DNA from: Cherax quadricarinatus
Lineage: Eukaryota; Arthropoda; Malacostraca; Decapoda; Parastacidae
Length of the DNA stretch: 64,000 bases
Assembly (NCBI RefSeq): GCF_038502225.1
Contig: NC_091390.1
Span: 11,792,344-11,856,343, forward strand
Direction: 5' to 3'
Every line of letters begins with the position of its first letter. The first letter of the stretch is position 1. The position numbers and the translations under genes were made by a program. This document shows, piece by piece, positions 36,986 through 47,880 of the stretch. Below the pieces are notes generated by a model. It did no database searches. It was not told the DNA's origin and saw only the letters and a list, made by a program, of their open reading frames with translations.

Positions 36986-38279
36986 CAGTGGACCCTCGAC
37001 TAACGCTATTAATCCGTTCCTGAGAGCTCATCGTTAGTCAAAATAATCGTTAGTCAAGTTAATTTTTCCCATAAGAAATAATGGAAATCAAATTAATCCG
37101 TGCAAGACACCCAAAAGTATTGAAAAAAAAAATTTTTAACACGTGAAATATTAATTTTAATACACACAAACTGAAGAAGACATGCACAGTTACATGACAC
37201 TTACCTTTATTGAAGATCTGGTGATGATTGATGGGATGGGAAGAGGGGAGTGTGTTGATGGTCTTAGTGTTTAGAAGGGGAATCCCTTTCCATTAGGACT
37301 TGAGGTGGCAAGTCCTTTTTCGGGGTTACTTCCCTTCTTTTAATGCCACTAGGACCAGCTTGAGAGTCACTGGACCTCTGTCGCACAACATATCTGCCCA
37401 TTGAGGCCTGTACCTCCCATTCCTTTATGACATTCCTAAAGTGTTTCACAACATTGTCAGTGTCACCATTAAACACTTGTTCAGGTTTCAGTCCTTCACT
37501 GTCTATGTACTCCTTGAATTCCTGCACATATTTTTCAGCTGCTTTTTGGTCCAAACTGGCAGCCTCACCATGCCTTATCACACTCTGTATACCACTACGA
37601 TTCTTAAATCTCTCAAACCAACCTTTTCTGGCCTTAAATTCACTCACATCACCACTGTAGTTGCTGGCATTTTTCTAATTAAATTGTCATGCAACTTCCT
37701 AGCCTTTTCACATATGATCGCTTGAGAGATGCTATCTCCTGCTATCTGTTTTTCATTTATCCATACCAATAACAGTCTCTCAACATCTTCTATCACTTGC
37801 GATCTCAGTTTCGAAAACATAGTTGCACCTTTGGCAAGTACAGCTTCCTTGATTGCCGTTTTCTTGGCCACAATAGTAGCGATGGTTGACTGGGGTTTTG
37901 TGTACAGCCTGGCCAGCTCGGAGACATGCACTCCACTTTCATACTTAGCAATGATCTCTTTCTTCATATCCATAGTAATTCTCACCCTTTTTGCTGTAGG
38001 GTTGGCACTAGAAGCTTTCTTGGGGCCCATGGTGACTTATTTTGCAGGTGCAATCATTAAAAAGGCTGTGATAATATGAAATGTTCCGATTGTATGCTTG
38101 GAAGCGACCGCGGTGGCTGGCTGGCTTATAAACACTGGCCAGAAGTGGACGCGTCTCAGACGGAACGAATAGTGTTGGTCGAGTTTTTTAGCGCTAATCG
38201 AGGCAAAATTTGTGAGATAAAATGTATCGCTAGTCAGATTTATTGTTAATCGATGCCATCGCTGGTCAAGGGTCCACTG
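36986..38279 (-). mobile_element. Internally deleted Tigger, family A (1294 bp)
   Basis: TIR CAGTGGACCCTCGACTAACG at the plus-left end and CAGTGGACCCTTGACCAGCG inverted at the right end, with TA at 36984-36985 and 38280-38281. It carries the 5' and 3' thirds of the transposase in minus orientation, joined by a large internal deletion. It shares the ACTAACG-type subterminal text with the MITE at 23201. Confidence 0.9.
37264..38030 (-). pseudogene. Tigger transposase remnant lacking the DDE core
   Basis: 38030-37644 (128 codons) encodes the CENP-B-type DNA-binding domain (MGPKKASSANPT, ESGVHVSELARLYTKPQ, LLVWINEKQIAGDSISQ). After a frameshift at about 37650, 37647-37264 encodes GWFERFKNRSGIQSVIRHGE, GLKPEQVFNGD and then directly DNVVKHFRNVIKEWE. 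In the full element, about 340 residues including all the DDE residues lie between FNGD and DNVV. It could bind transposon ends but not catalyse. Confidence 0.85.
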
Positions 38280-38566
38280 TACTTTGTAATTTTGGAGCAG
38301 AACCTAACTTTAATTGAAAGAATCTTTCACGACACTTGCATGCTCCCTCACCTTCAAGAGCAACCAGGGCTTACTTCAAATACAATGGGTAGATTTTAAT
38401 TTCAAATTAATTAGCCAATGTATAATAATGTAGTCAAACCATTAAACAATTCACAACTTTTCTATATCCACAACACTGGAAAAAAACATTTGTCCCACAA
38501 AGAAATTTTCTTGATTCAAAGTTAACATATCTCCAGCTTTATAAATTTGCATCATATTTGCCATTT
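38280..38566. other. Unassigned spacer
   Basis: AT-rich; no gene or repeat family recognised. Confidence 0.3.
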
Positions 38567-38850
38567 TAAGAACATAAGAAAGAAGGAGCACAGCAACAGG
38601 CCTACTGGCCCATGCGAGGCAGGTCCAAGTCTCCTACCGGCTTAAGCCAACGCACCCAACCTAGCCGGGTCGGGTCACATTCACTCGAACACGGCGACTG
38701 ACGTAGCAGCACAAGCTAATCGGGTCCAACTCACACCCACTCATGTATTTATCAAACCTATTTTTAAAACTACACGTCTTAGCCCCTAACTGTACTCGGG
38801 AGTTTGTTCCATTCATCCGCGACTGTTACCAGACCAGTTCACAGTGATAT
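38567..38850 (-). repeat. LINE family B 3' UTR
   Basis: Starts AAGAACATAAGAAAGAAGG on the plus strand (the LINE is minus) and follows the 55409-55680 order, including CTCCTACCGGCTTAAGCC and TTTGTTCCATTCATCCGCG. 5'-truncated. Confidence 0.75.
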
Positions 38851-38859
38851 GTTGAAAAG

Positions 38860-39760
38860 ACCAAGTGTTGCTAAATTACCCTTACCTTCCTTTATAACAT
38901 TTGCAAATGTGATACCTGTTTACAAGGGAGATTGGTCTATAATTTAAAGATAGCTACCTATTTGCTTAACCATTGTTTTGAAAATGGATGGAATAAATTG
39001 CCAAAGCAATTAGAGGCCACCTTCAAATATATCGACGAATCTCTGGACAATTTTACGACGAGGCTTTCCTGCCTTACGAATCTACTTTCTTATCTGAGGT
39101 ATTTGAAGAATGTAGAGGCACAGAATAAGATTAAAAATATCCTAGACATCCTCCATCCTTGACATGGGAAAGAAGTAGTGGAAAAAAACTCAACTCGGAC
39201 GTAACTTACAGACCTCCAAACCTCGATAAGACGTGCAGTAAACCGGCATGGGATGAAATTCGTAAGGCTTCTAGATTCAAAAATATGGCATTAATGGGAA
39301 AATTTAACCAAAAATTGATTGGAGCAACTTGACAGGAATCTCTACTTTATACAAGTCAGAATTTCTTTTTTAAAACAGTGACAGAACGTACTAGAGGAAA
39401 TAACCTGCTTGACTTGGTTCTTGCCAATGAGGAATCTCTAAATATCGTGTTTTTAATTATGAACTTGGGGGAAAGCAATTACAAATCACTCTTTCAAGAC
39501 CATTGAATTACCCTAATAACCACAATCAAGTCAGACCCTAACTTCCACTTGGAAGATTTCACAGGAGAAATTACCTGGGTGGGTTGAACTGGAATGACCT
39601 GACTTGGGTAGCTGGTGATGGTTTCTGATATTTCTCAGAGCCTAGTTCTAGCTGCTCAAACTACTACTAGTGTTCCAAAATGGGAAATTAGATCAAAATT
39701 AAACAAACTGATACACAGATTAAAACATGTCATTGATCAAAAGAAAGAAGCACTGTAGTT
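38860..39760 (+). pseudogene. CR1-like LINE debris: RT start and endonuclease end
   Basis: The plus strand shows FANVIPVYKGD near 38900 (an RT domain 0 motif). A 76-codon frame follows at 38932-39162 (WNKLPKQLEATFKYIDESLD, origin unclear). Then broken endonuclease text: NMALMGKFNQK (degraded GDFN motif), ERTRGNNLLDLVLANEESLN and GESNYKSLFQDH. The order is scrambled relative to an intact LINE, so several insertions or rearrangements contributed. Confidence 0.5.
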
Positions 39761-39775
39761 GGCCTGCTGGCCCAT

Positions 39776-39990
39776 GCAAGGCTAGAGGATAGACAGAAGG
39801 CCCCAAATCTGCAATCTAGAAAGGCATAGAATTAAGGGGGTGGGGGGGCACACCATATGATGGAGGTACTTAAATGGAAAACAAGAACAGATATAGGGGA
39901 TGCAAACAACATGCTAAAAATATCTAACCAAGACATGACTCTCAGCAAAGGTTTCAAGTTGGAAAAAAAATTTAGGTTCAGAAAGGACAA
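39776..39990 (+). pseudogene. LINE family B C-terminal fragment (plus)
   Basis: The plus strand encodes VLKWKTRTDIGDANNMLKIS, then SNQDMTLSKGFKLEKKFRFR, matching MIEVYKWKTGINKGDVSSVL and SNGFKLEKFRFRKD in the minus-strand copy at 55604-56308. It is followed by an opposite-orientation tail at 39988. Confidence 0.65.
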
Positions 39991-40035
39991 GAACATAAGA
40001 AAGAAGGAACACTGCAGCAGGCATACCGAAATAAT
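39988..40035 (-). repeat. LINE family B tail, short fragment
   Basis: AAGAACATAAGAAAGAAGG and GAACACTGCAGCAGG in the orientation of a minus-strand LINE-B end; joined directly to the plus-strand fragment at 39776-39990. Confidence 0.6.
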
Positions 40036-40084
40036 ATTGGCACATTCGTGAACGTACATTAGACCCGCCAGCCATACGTACAAC

Positions 40085-40300
40085 CCCTCCTACCCCCGCC
40101 TCCGCTTTTAACATTTCTGTCGCGATCCCGTCAGTTCAAGCTGCTTTACCCCGTTTCATTGTACGTAATGCCTCGTTCACCTCCCCCACACTCACGTGTT
40201 GCTGTTCTCAACTGGTGAAAGATGTTATACGTCCCCGGCCATTGCGTGAAATTATTGCCTCCATCTATTCATCAACATTTAAAAGTTCCTCAATGTATAT
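40085..40300 (-). pseudogene. RTE-like LINE, internal fragment
   Basis: The minus strand matches 29455-29650 of the best RTE-like copy (TTTTAACATTTCTGTCGCGA, CTTTACCCCGTTTCATT, CATCAACATTTAAAAGTTCC), the segment just before the RT domain. Neither 5' nor 3' end is present. Confidence 0.7.
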
Positions 40301-40525
40301 ACAGTATAAGTGAGAAATGCAATTTATGCAGTAGATTTTGTTTGGGTGTTTTTGAAAGTTGATGATACTGAGCATTTACTGTATTGTTGTCCAGTTTATT
40401 GTCTCCTGGCTTCCATCAGTTACTGGAGTGTGAACACAGTGAAAGCTTTCCTTAAATACAAATTTTTATTTCTTGCAAAGGTTAGAATGTGTGATTTTGT
40501 ATTATAATAAATTTGTATTATCCAC
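40301..40525. other. Unassigned spacer
   Basis: No gene or repeat family recognised. Confidence 0.3.
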
Positions 40526-40640
40526 CTACCGCAGCCCCATCCTGCAGTATTCTCCAACCACAGCACCACCCTGCAGTATTCTCCAACCACAGCCCTACCC
40601 TGGAGTATTCTCCAACCACAGCCCCAGCGTACAGTATTCT
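40526..40640. repeat. 29-bp minisatellite, about 4 copies
   Basis: Unit GCAGTATTCTCCAACCACAG plus CMCYACCCT. The last copy has diverged (CTTCACCAGC). Confidence 0.85.
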
Positions 40641-40890
40641 TCACCAGCTTGCCTTTCTTATATGTAATATGATTTTTCTGTTCAGCTCATTAAGATAAAT
40701 AATTGATTAGCCAAAGTTCCATTGAACCTACTTTTCATTTTTAGAGGAAAAAAAAAATATTTGGCACCCAAAAATCGCCGGACTGTAGTTTAGCATTTTT
40801 AGCCATACTTGGCTGGATTTTAAAAAAAATATTTAAAATCACTATACAGGCACTATTATTGATACTGATTAAGAATATAAAAATCATACA
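40641..40890. other. Unassigned AT-rich spacer
   Basis: Nothing recognised. Confidence 0.3.
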
Positions 40891-41953
40891 CAGTGGTCCC
40901 TCGTTTCTCGTAAGCATCAGAAGTTGTAATTTTCGAAACTCGTAACATGTTTTTCGTCGGAACGTCGACTCGCGAATCGTCGTCCGACTTGCAAGTGGTC
41001 GTTCGTCCCAGATGCGCACGCACGCCTCGAGCGGCCCCACGCTCTGTTCCCAGCTGGTATGCCATTACTTACAAGTGAGGGAGGACGATCTTGCCCGTTT
41101 ATACAATACATTTCATAATATTCCATTCATTTTAGTGGTTGAAACTGCTAAATAAGGTACCACTGCTCCAAAGAAAGCTTCTAGTGCCAGCCCTCTGGTA
41201 AAGAATGCGAGAAACACGATACAATTCAAGAAAAAGTCTGTAGAAAAATAGGAAAGTGGTGGTGGTAGCAGTTGTGATCGTGGTACAGGGCAGTAGTGAT
41301 GGTGGTAGCAGTTGTGATAGTGGTAGAGGGTGCCTTCTTCAGTGATTCAGCAATTTTGCTAACTCCTCCAATACTGTTGGAGTTGTATACGGCTACAGAA
41401 AACAGCGTTGCCTCAGTTGCAGCTTTCACCACCATTATGTACGGCTTATGCTCTCGGTGGTCCTGGCCCAACAACAACCCAACACCAGTCGTGACATACG
41501 TAATGACTTGTTCATTTTAGAGTATATTCCATGTTTTTATGTTATTAATATTGTTTCTTATGTTGTATTAGTTGAATTGCGATAGATAAATAAGCTGTCG
41601 AGTTGATATCGACGTCGTTCTCCAACAGTTAAGTTGCCTCGTGTCTCTCTGCCATACACCAACAAGTCTCGAATAAAGGTTAGTGTGATGTTAAATGTTC
41701 ATTTATCCATTTTATTAGTGCTTTAAATTTATTTGTCATTCTTTTCTGCATGTAAATCTATAAGCTAGAGAAGTGACCCCTGATAAGGACTTGGTACCTA
41801 GAGTCCTTATGGACCCCCTTCCCTTTCCAAACAATAACCTCTTTTCTTTCTCTGTGTCTTGCATCCATCAACAACAACAACAGCAGCAGCAGCAGCAGCC
41901 GCCGCAGCCGCCGCCGCCGCCGCCGCCGCTGCTGCCGCCGCTGCTGCCGCCGC

Positions 41954-42041
<88 letters not shown>

Positions 42042-42080
42042 GCTGCCGCTGCCGCTGCCGCTGCCGCTGCCGCTGCCGCT

Positions 42081-42113
<33 letters not shown>

Positions 42114-42334
42114 TTCAGTGAAGGTAACTGTCATGTTGAATGTTTATTGTTTTGTGCATGCAAATGTATCTTTAAGGTAAACAGAAAATTTTTTTGTCGA
42201 TACTTCTGGGTGTTTGGACTGGATTAATTATGTTTACATTATTTCTCGTGGGAAAAATGGTTTTGCAAATCATCAGTTTCGACAATAGTCACACACTCTG
42301 GAACAGATTAATTACGAAAAACGAGGGACCACCG
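40891..42334 (+). mobile_element. Tigger family B, non-autonomous, with expanded trinucleotides
   Basis: Ends CAGTGGTCCCTCGTTTCTCG and, inverted, CGGTGGTCCCTCGTTTTTCG. The 5' interior has ACTGCTCCAAAGAAAGCTTC (transposase start), and the 3' part has GACCCCTGATAAGGACTTGG and GGATTAATTATGTTTACATT, matching 8139-8961. The middle has lost the transposase and gained unrelated sequence plus (CTG)n/(CCG)n. Confidence 0.75.
41870..42113. repeat. (CAG)/(CCG)/(CTG) GC-rich trinucleotide array
   Basis: A block of (AAC)(AGC) then (CCG)n, about 30 CTG units, alternating CTGCCG, and (CCG)n. Long poly-Ala, poly-Leu and poly-Ser frames are repeat artefacts. Confidence 0.95.
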
Positions 42335-42539
42335 TAATTTTGGCACATTTTGATTCAAGCTCAGACGATGTTTTTTTCCTCTTACGAGTCTGTATTAATT
42401 GGCATCAAAACTAGTACATACCTGTATAGAGATGCTAGGCTTGATGGAGCTCTCTGCCTAATCAATTACATCCCAGAATTATGAAAAAATCCAGAAAAGA
42501 AACACAAATTCATCATTAAAAATTTTCATTGCCATCATT
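42335..42539. other. Unassigned spacer
   Basis: Nothing recognised. Confidence 0.3.
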
Positions 42540-43850
42540 CACACATAATCACTGTCTTTGCAGATGTCACTCCAAACAACAAATATTCCAAACCGTTCCT
42601 TTATGTCCGGTTAACTGGTCGTCCTAAATGCCTTTGCAAAATATTATACTGCTCACATTCCAACAGCTTGTCAGGTCTCAAAAACCATTTATCTTGAACA
42701 CTTTTGCTTTATTCCCATTGCACACACAATCTCTCTACCTCCCTCCCTCCCTCTTCCCCTTCACCCTTTCCTAGAATGACCACTACCCATCCTTCCCCCT
42801 ACAGATTTGTACACCCTCCAAGTTATTCTATTTTGCTCCATCCTCTCTAAATGAGCAAATCACCTCAATAACCCCCTCATCCCTCTGACTAATATGACAA
42901 ATTCTCCATATAATAGATACACCACACATTGCCCTTAAACATGACATGTCCACTGCGTCCAGCCTCCTCTTGGCTGCAGCAATCCCACACCCATGTGAGT
43001 GTTAGTACCACTATAGTTTAGTACATTTCCCTCTTTGCCTCCATGGATAATGTTTTTTATTTCCAGGCACCTCAATGCACCACTCAACTTTTTTCCTTCA
43101 TCAATTGTTGGGTTAACCTCGTTGTTCATAAACCCATCTGTTGACAAATCAGTTCCCAAATATCTGAACATATCCATTTCCATAATCCCTCCAATGTAAT
43201 ATCCATTTTTTTCCTCGTATAAATCGTTTGATACCCTCATCACCTTTCTCTTATCTGTTCACCTTCAACTTTGTACTTTAGACATAACATCTCCACTGCC
43301 TTCAGCCTCCTTTTTGCTACACCATTTACAACCCATGTTTTACACCTATATAAGAGTGCTGGTGCTACTATACTCTACTACATTCCCTTCTTTGCCTCCA
43401 TAGTGGTCTCTGTCTCCACAGATACCTCAATGCACGAATATCTTTTTTTCGTTCAGTTCTGTGGTTCACCTCTTGTTTCATAAACCTATCTTTATCTATG
43501 TTCACTTTGAAACTTGTCCATTAACCTTTGCCACTTTAGAATCCCTGAAAAGCATAGTATCACCAGCAAAAAGTAACTAACTGTGTCAACTCCCATTTTG
43601 TATTTAATTTATCATAATTTAATTCCACCTCTTTCCCCAACACTAGCATTTTCCGGAAAGCAATGTACCCCTCTCGTACACACCCTAAGCCTTAGTGTGC
43701 TCGTATAAACCGTAGGACTCGGTAACTTGCCACCTATTCCATACGCTTGTAACGTTGCTCCCCTATCCACCCTATCATACGGCTTTTCTAATTCCAGAAA
43801 TGCAACGAAAACACGCATTACGAACCGTACTCATTTCGCTGTCTCGTGAT
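42540..43850 (-). pseudogene. RTE-like LINE, heavily decayed copy
   Basis: The minus strand follows 27830-29100 in order: 3' UTR text (CACACATAATCACTGTCTTT), then C-terminal coding pieces (42935-43243: YIGGIMEMDMFRYLGTDLST, EGKKLSGALRCL) and RT text at 43818-43612 (VFVAFLELEKPYDRVDRG, with the catalytic D replaced in FLELEK). Part of the C-terminal region appears twice (about 42930-43060 and 43260-43430), indicating an internal duplication or two nested copies. Confidence 0.7.
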
Positions 43851-43857
43851 TTTTCAA

Positions 43858-44230
43858 AACATTCTGCATTCCAGGTCGACGTCCGAGAGTCGGCGATCGG
43901 GGAAGCGTTACTACAAGCGTCTGAAAGGCAGTGTTTGCAGCCTATAGCATATTAGTGAGCCAAGTATTGGACCCATCGATGGGCCTGCTCCACCATCGAA
44001 AAGGAAGTCCTAGTTAGCCCTGATACTTGTGCTGGAGCATTTGATTTTTTTTTTTTTTTTTGGGGGGGGGCAGTCATCTTGTGTGGTTGCCATCTACAGT
44101 GATCACAACCCTCTCACCCGTACGAGTGCCACGAAGAATCACAACGACCAACGAGGTAGTCTCAGGCCGCAACCACACGATCCTCCGAGACCTTGCCTCT
44201 CGAGCGAGAGAGCACGGCCACTAGTGCTCT
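43858..44230 (+). pseudogene. Ty3/gypsy RNase H fragment
   Basis: In broken plus frames: FQVDVRESAIGEALLQASER, CLQPIAY, ACSTIEKEVLVSP and VVAIYSDHNPLTR, matching the RT-linked RNase H of Ty3/gypsy retrotransposons (f.l.vDaSd.giGavL.Q, hPiay, EKE.la, v.tDHnpL). The first catalytic D is present (QVD), the second position is poorly preserved. A T20-G10 run splits it at 44044-44070. No LTR or integrase found. Confidence 0.6.
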
Positions 44231-44560
44231 GGTGGTTGAATATTGGGAGAACACTCGAGCGTCGTGCCATTTTAATGGGTAGGTCCTTCGGCAGGCGAGT
44301 CGTCACGCACTCTCCATCAGACTCCAACTTCCACAGTCACCGATTTGAGGTATCCACTCTCAGGGGTACCGAGGGCTCATCGTTCCCTCTCGAGAACTCT
44401 GATACTTTCGGAGCACAACCTCGGGCCAGACTCGTCTGGTGCTTGTCCGGTTAACGAGGCTGTTGCTGCTGGAGGCCCACTGTCCGACAGCCTGGTTGTT
44501 ATAGGACCTAGTGAAGATGATACTTGTCCAATTTTGTGTTGAAGACTTGTAGACCTGTTC
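44231..44560. repeat. GC-richer dispersed repeat
   Basis: Contains GGGCTCATCGTTCCCTCTCG, GAGCACAACCTCGGGCC and GGCTGTTGCTGCTGGAGGCC. It looks like the 3' UTR of the minus-strand LINE that follows; open frames here show no motif. Confidence 0.4.
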
Positions 44561-45960
44561 TGGCAGTGGTAAGAGGTTGAATAGTCTTGTTGATACTACA
44601 GTGTTGCCTTAAATGTTTTACTGGCTCTATGTGGGCTATAAACGATCTCTCTATTTGTTCAAGGCCATATATTTCTCGTGCTTTGAACGGGGCCGTCAGT
44701 ACTGGCCACTAGTGATTTGAAGTGTCACCATTGTTATTGTTTCCCTTGTTTTGAAAGGTCTTAATACCCACCCCATCATCCTTCTCCTCCTCCTCCGGGC
44801 TGTTGTTATCTACTGCGGCCAGCAGTAACAGCCCGGTCTGAGACTGGGCCTTAGGGGGCGTTGACCCTTGAAACCCTCTGCAGATATGTTGCTATTGTTA
44901 GTAAGGTAACTAACTTAATTATTTCCAAGTCTTTGACCTGTTGTTTTTGTTCTATTTGGTGATCCTCTTGAGTTTTTTGTTCTTTCTATACCTAAGCAGC
45001 AGGAACTTACCACCATTGAATGTTATATTGTTGTTTTTCACTGTAATTTTTCAGTGACTATCATTCTTATTTTAGTGTCATTTGCAAAGGAAACAAAACT
45101 ATGCCGGGTGTTTTTATGTATGCTATGAGGATGAGAAACAGCAGAGGTACCAGAACAGTAATTTGGGGAATTGAGTTTTTTACCTTGTTGTTGCTGTTTA
45201 CTGTGTTGTGTGTTAGGAACTTGAAAATCCACCTTCTTACCTTCCTTGTAGTGCCTGTGGCCCTCTATTTTGTGAACTATTACTCCATGATGACATTTGT
45301 GAAGAAACACTTTTGCAAAATCTGTGCATATCACATTTGCACTTTGGTCATCTTGTAACATGTTTGTGATTCTGTCATAGTGGTTCAGGAGCTGTGACAG
45401 GTATGATTGTCCTGCTCAAACACCAGTGGTGTGGGTTATGCCGGTCCAAGAAATTTGTAATCTGCTGTCTCATCACTTTTTTGAATATTTTTTTGATGTA
45501 ATATTTAGCTAGTGATGTATTACTTGCCTTATGCGAAGGAGCTGTCTGCGCTCTTTAAGGTCTGTGGTATTTCACCTAGATGTAGGCTCTTTCTCCAAAG
45601 AATACCGAGGGCTCATGCTTGTGGTACCTTGCATTTGTTTATAAATAGAGGATTCCCTGAATCTTGTCCAGGTGCTGAGTGGGCATTTTTTTTTTTTAAT
45701 CTATGGGATTTGTACTAATATCAGTTGGTGTGTGCAGCCTTGTGATGGAGTGAAAAATGTTTCTTGCTGTCATTTACTGGGTTGCTGAACACCGACTGAT
45801 ATTGTTCTCTTAGAATTTCACTCATTTTCTGTTCATCGTCCGTATACGAGTCTCGTCGATTACGGTCGAATTCTATAGGCAATTGTTTGATTTTGCATAC
45901 TAGTAGAAATATTTTGGGCATCTCGCAATATGGCCTTTTGTTGTTTTTGTACTCGGGTGC
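44561..45960 (-). pseudogene. CR1/Jockey-group LINE (family C) RT, decayed
   Basis: Minus-strand pieces in order: 45921-45721 has DDEQKMSEILREQYQSVFSN (the pre-RT segment). 45361-45038 has DQSANVICTDFAKVF (RT motif with catalytic D), a degraded SGVPQG region (CSGTSAVSHPHS) and VSFANDTKIRM (ADD to AND). Then FNGGKFLLLRYRKNKK and later GLEQIERSFIAHI from the C-terminal region. The change of the catalytic ADD and numerous frame changes show it is dead. It differs from families A and B by its GKFLLLRYRKN segment. Confidence 0.65.
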
Positions 45961-46478
45961 GATATCCCAAGTTGTTTTCTATTGTACCATCTCGTACGCT
46001 GTATCTGATCTGGGTTTCCTCAACGGTACGTGTTTAATACAGACCTAGTATTGAGCTTGTCCGGGCACTGGTGAGGATTTAGTGCATTCGTGTCTGATAG
46101 TTCTTGGTTTATTTTTTTTCCAGTTATTTCTATGGTTGTTGAAATTGAACTTGCTCAAGATATTGCAGTTCCCACACCCTGAGTTAATACTTGTTTGTTA
46201 TGCTCAGAGTATATTGTTATTGTAATTGTCTTTGATTAGTTTTTTGTTTGTGAATATCAAATCCATTTCTGGTGGGATTGTTTATCTGTTGGTTCAATGT
46301 GTACTTTTCACAAAGCTTCAGTTTGTGCCTGTTGAGCCAGGGTGCTTTTCCCTGAGATATTTCAGGTATAACATTGTGTTGTGCCATTTTACACGAGGGA
46401 GATTAAAATAGCCAGATAGCAGTTGCTGGCAGTGGTTTATATAATAAGATAATTCATACTATGGAATAAATACTTTTC
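45961..46478. other. Unassigned region, possibly the decayed endonuclease part of LINE C
   Basis: The position and minus-strand direction suit a LINE endonuclease, but I could not identify a firm motif. Confidence 0.25.
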
Positions 46479-46570
46479 TCCAGGCTGAGGGACTGACCCC
46501 CTCAAAACTACAGAGGCCAAACATTTTGGAATAAAGATAGTATCTAACTTTTGCATATGTGTCTGTCTTA
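46479..46570 (+). repeat. Penelope-type LTR tail with hammerhead-like order, diverged
   Basis: GGACTGACCCCCTC, a possible stem CCTC/GAGG, CCAAACATTTTGG, then AATAAAGATAG and TTTTGCATATGTGTCTG. This parallels the 16182-16252 motif and the TTGCACTTGTGTCC tail at 5353. The GAAA box is changed (CAAA). Confidence 0.4.
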
Positions 46571-46909
46571 CTTAGCAACCTGGGCTATTCAGGTTGGCTA
46601 ACCTTTCTATCCCCGAGTAACCCTACCCTGGTTGTGGGCATTCCTTAAATTTTCCAATCTACCCGCGGAGCAGCGGATGCGGAGGTAGAGACGACATCGG
46701 AAATGCGTCCGGCAGTGTCTCGCGCGGGCGAGTCAGAGATGACTGCCGTGACAAACTCTAGAGAATATCTGCCGAGTCGGAGAGGATTGTTCCTCGAGGA
46801 ACTGGCGTGGGTCACATCCTGGGCATTAGTGGAGTGGTGTGGGTAACATCCTTGTCAGATAATCAAATGGAGCAGCACTCGAAGAGCCTCCCGGAATGAA
46901 TTAAGGTCG
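46571..46909. other. Unassigned GC-richer spacer
   Basis: Has GCGGAGCAGCGGATGCGGAG and CGCGCGGGCGAGTCAGAG; no coding frame or known repeat seen. Confidence 0.3.
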
Positions 46910-47880
46910 TACGTTTATTTATTTATTTATTTATTAATTTGAACATGATACAGAGAAGTAAAAAAGAATACAGTTAAATGCAGCATGCCAAAGCCACTTG
47001 AATGCATAGCATTACGGGCAGGCTTAAAATTAACTTAAGATTAACTAAGCAATGAAGTATTCAGTGGTAAAACATTATTGTAAACAGATAACAATTAAGC
47101 ACAAATGAGTATTACAAAAACAGGTCGTATGGTTGCATGCAATGCTGTACAATCAGTATTTATTTATTTATTTATGGGCAGCTTAAAATTAATTTAAGAT
47201 TAACTGAGCAATGATATATTCAGTGGTACAAAAATTATTGTAAAACAGATAACAATTTAGTACAAATGAGTATTACAAAGACAGGTTATATGGTCATTTA
47301 CTGTGTTGCTGTGTAATCAGTAGAATGGAGTATTCTGTTAGGTAATGAAGTTAAATAGTAACAAAGTTTGATTGGGTCACAGGTTGACATTTATGAGATA
47401 AAATAATGGGATACATATATAAGATACAATTTATGAGATACAATTATTCAGTATTTATTTAGTTGTGGGTGAGTAAGTGATTTTTGAGAAGAGACTTGAA
47501 TTTATAAACAGATAATGTTTCTTTTATATTCACAGGTAATGAATTCAAGATTTTAGGGCCTTTTATGTGCATTGAGTTTTTGCATAGCGTGCGATGGACA
47601 CGAGGAACATCAAAGAGTGATCTGTGCCTTGTGTTATGGTCATGTGTTCTGTTGAGGTTGGTAAGGAGATGTTTGAGGGGAGGGTTTATGTCAGAGTTAA
47701 GTGTTCTATGTATGTAGTAGGTGCAGTAATAAGTATGGATGTTTTGAATTGTGAGTAGGTTTAGAGTTTTGAATATTGGTGGAGTGTGTTGTCTGTAGTG
47801 GGAATTTTTTATCATTCTGATTACAGCCTTTTGTTGGGTGATTAGTGGTCTGAGATGTTTTATTATTGCTGAAGTTGCAT
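46910..47880 (-). pseudogene. LINE family A, 3' end with two UTR copies
   Basis: 47815-47459 (118 codons) encodes the C-terminal region: NSHYRQHTPPIFKTLNLLT, NRTHDHNTRHRSLFDVPRV and MHIKGPKILNSLPVNIKET, then LLTHN. Downstream (minus) is the 3' UTR, present twice in tandem (47160-47455 and 46920-47155), each ending in a (TTTA)n tail on the plus strand. The second UTR may belong to a nested, more truncated copy. Confidence 0.8.

Noticed and set aside
41773..42227. Poly-Ala, poly-Leu and poly-Ser/Gly frames
   Set aside because: Artefacts of the CTG/CCG trinucleotide array.
44029..44542. 141- and 65-codon frames
   Set aside because: They contain only a frame-shifted gypsy RNase H scrap (YSDHNPLTR) and dispersed repeat; not a gene.
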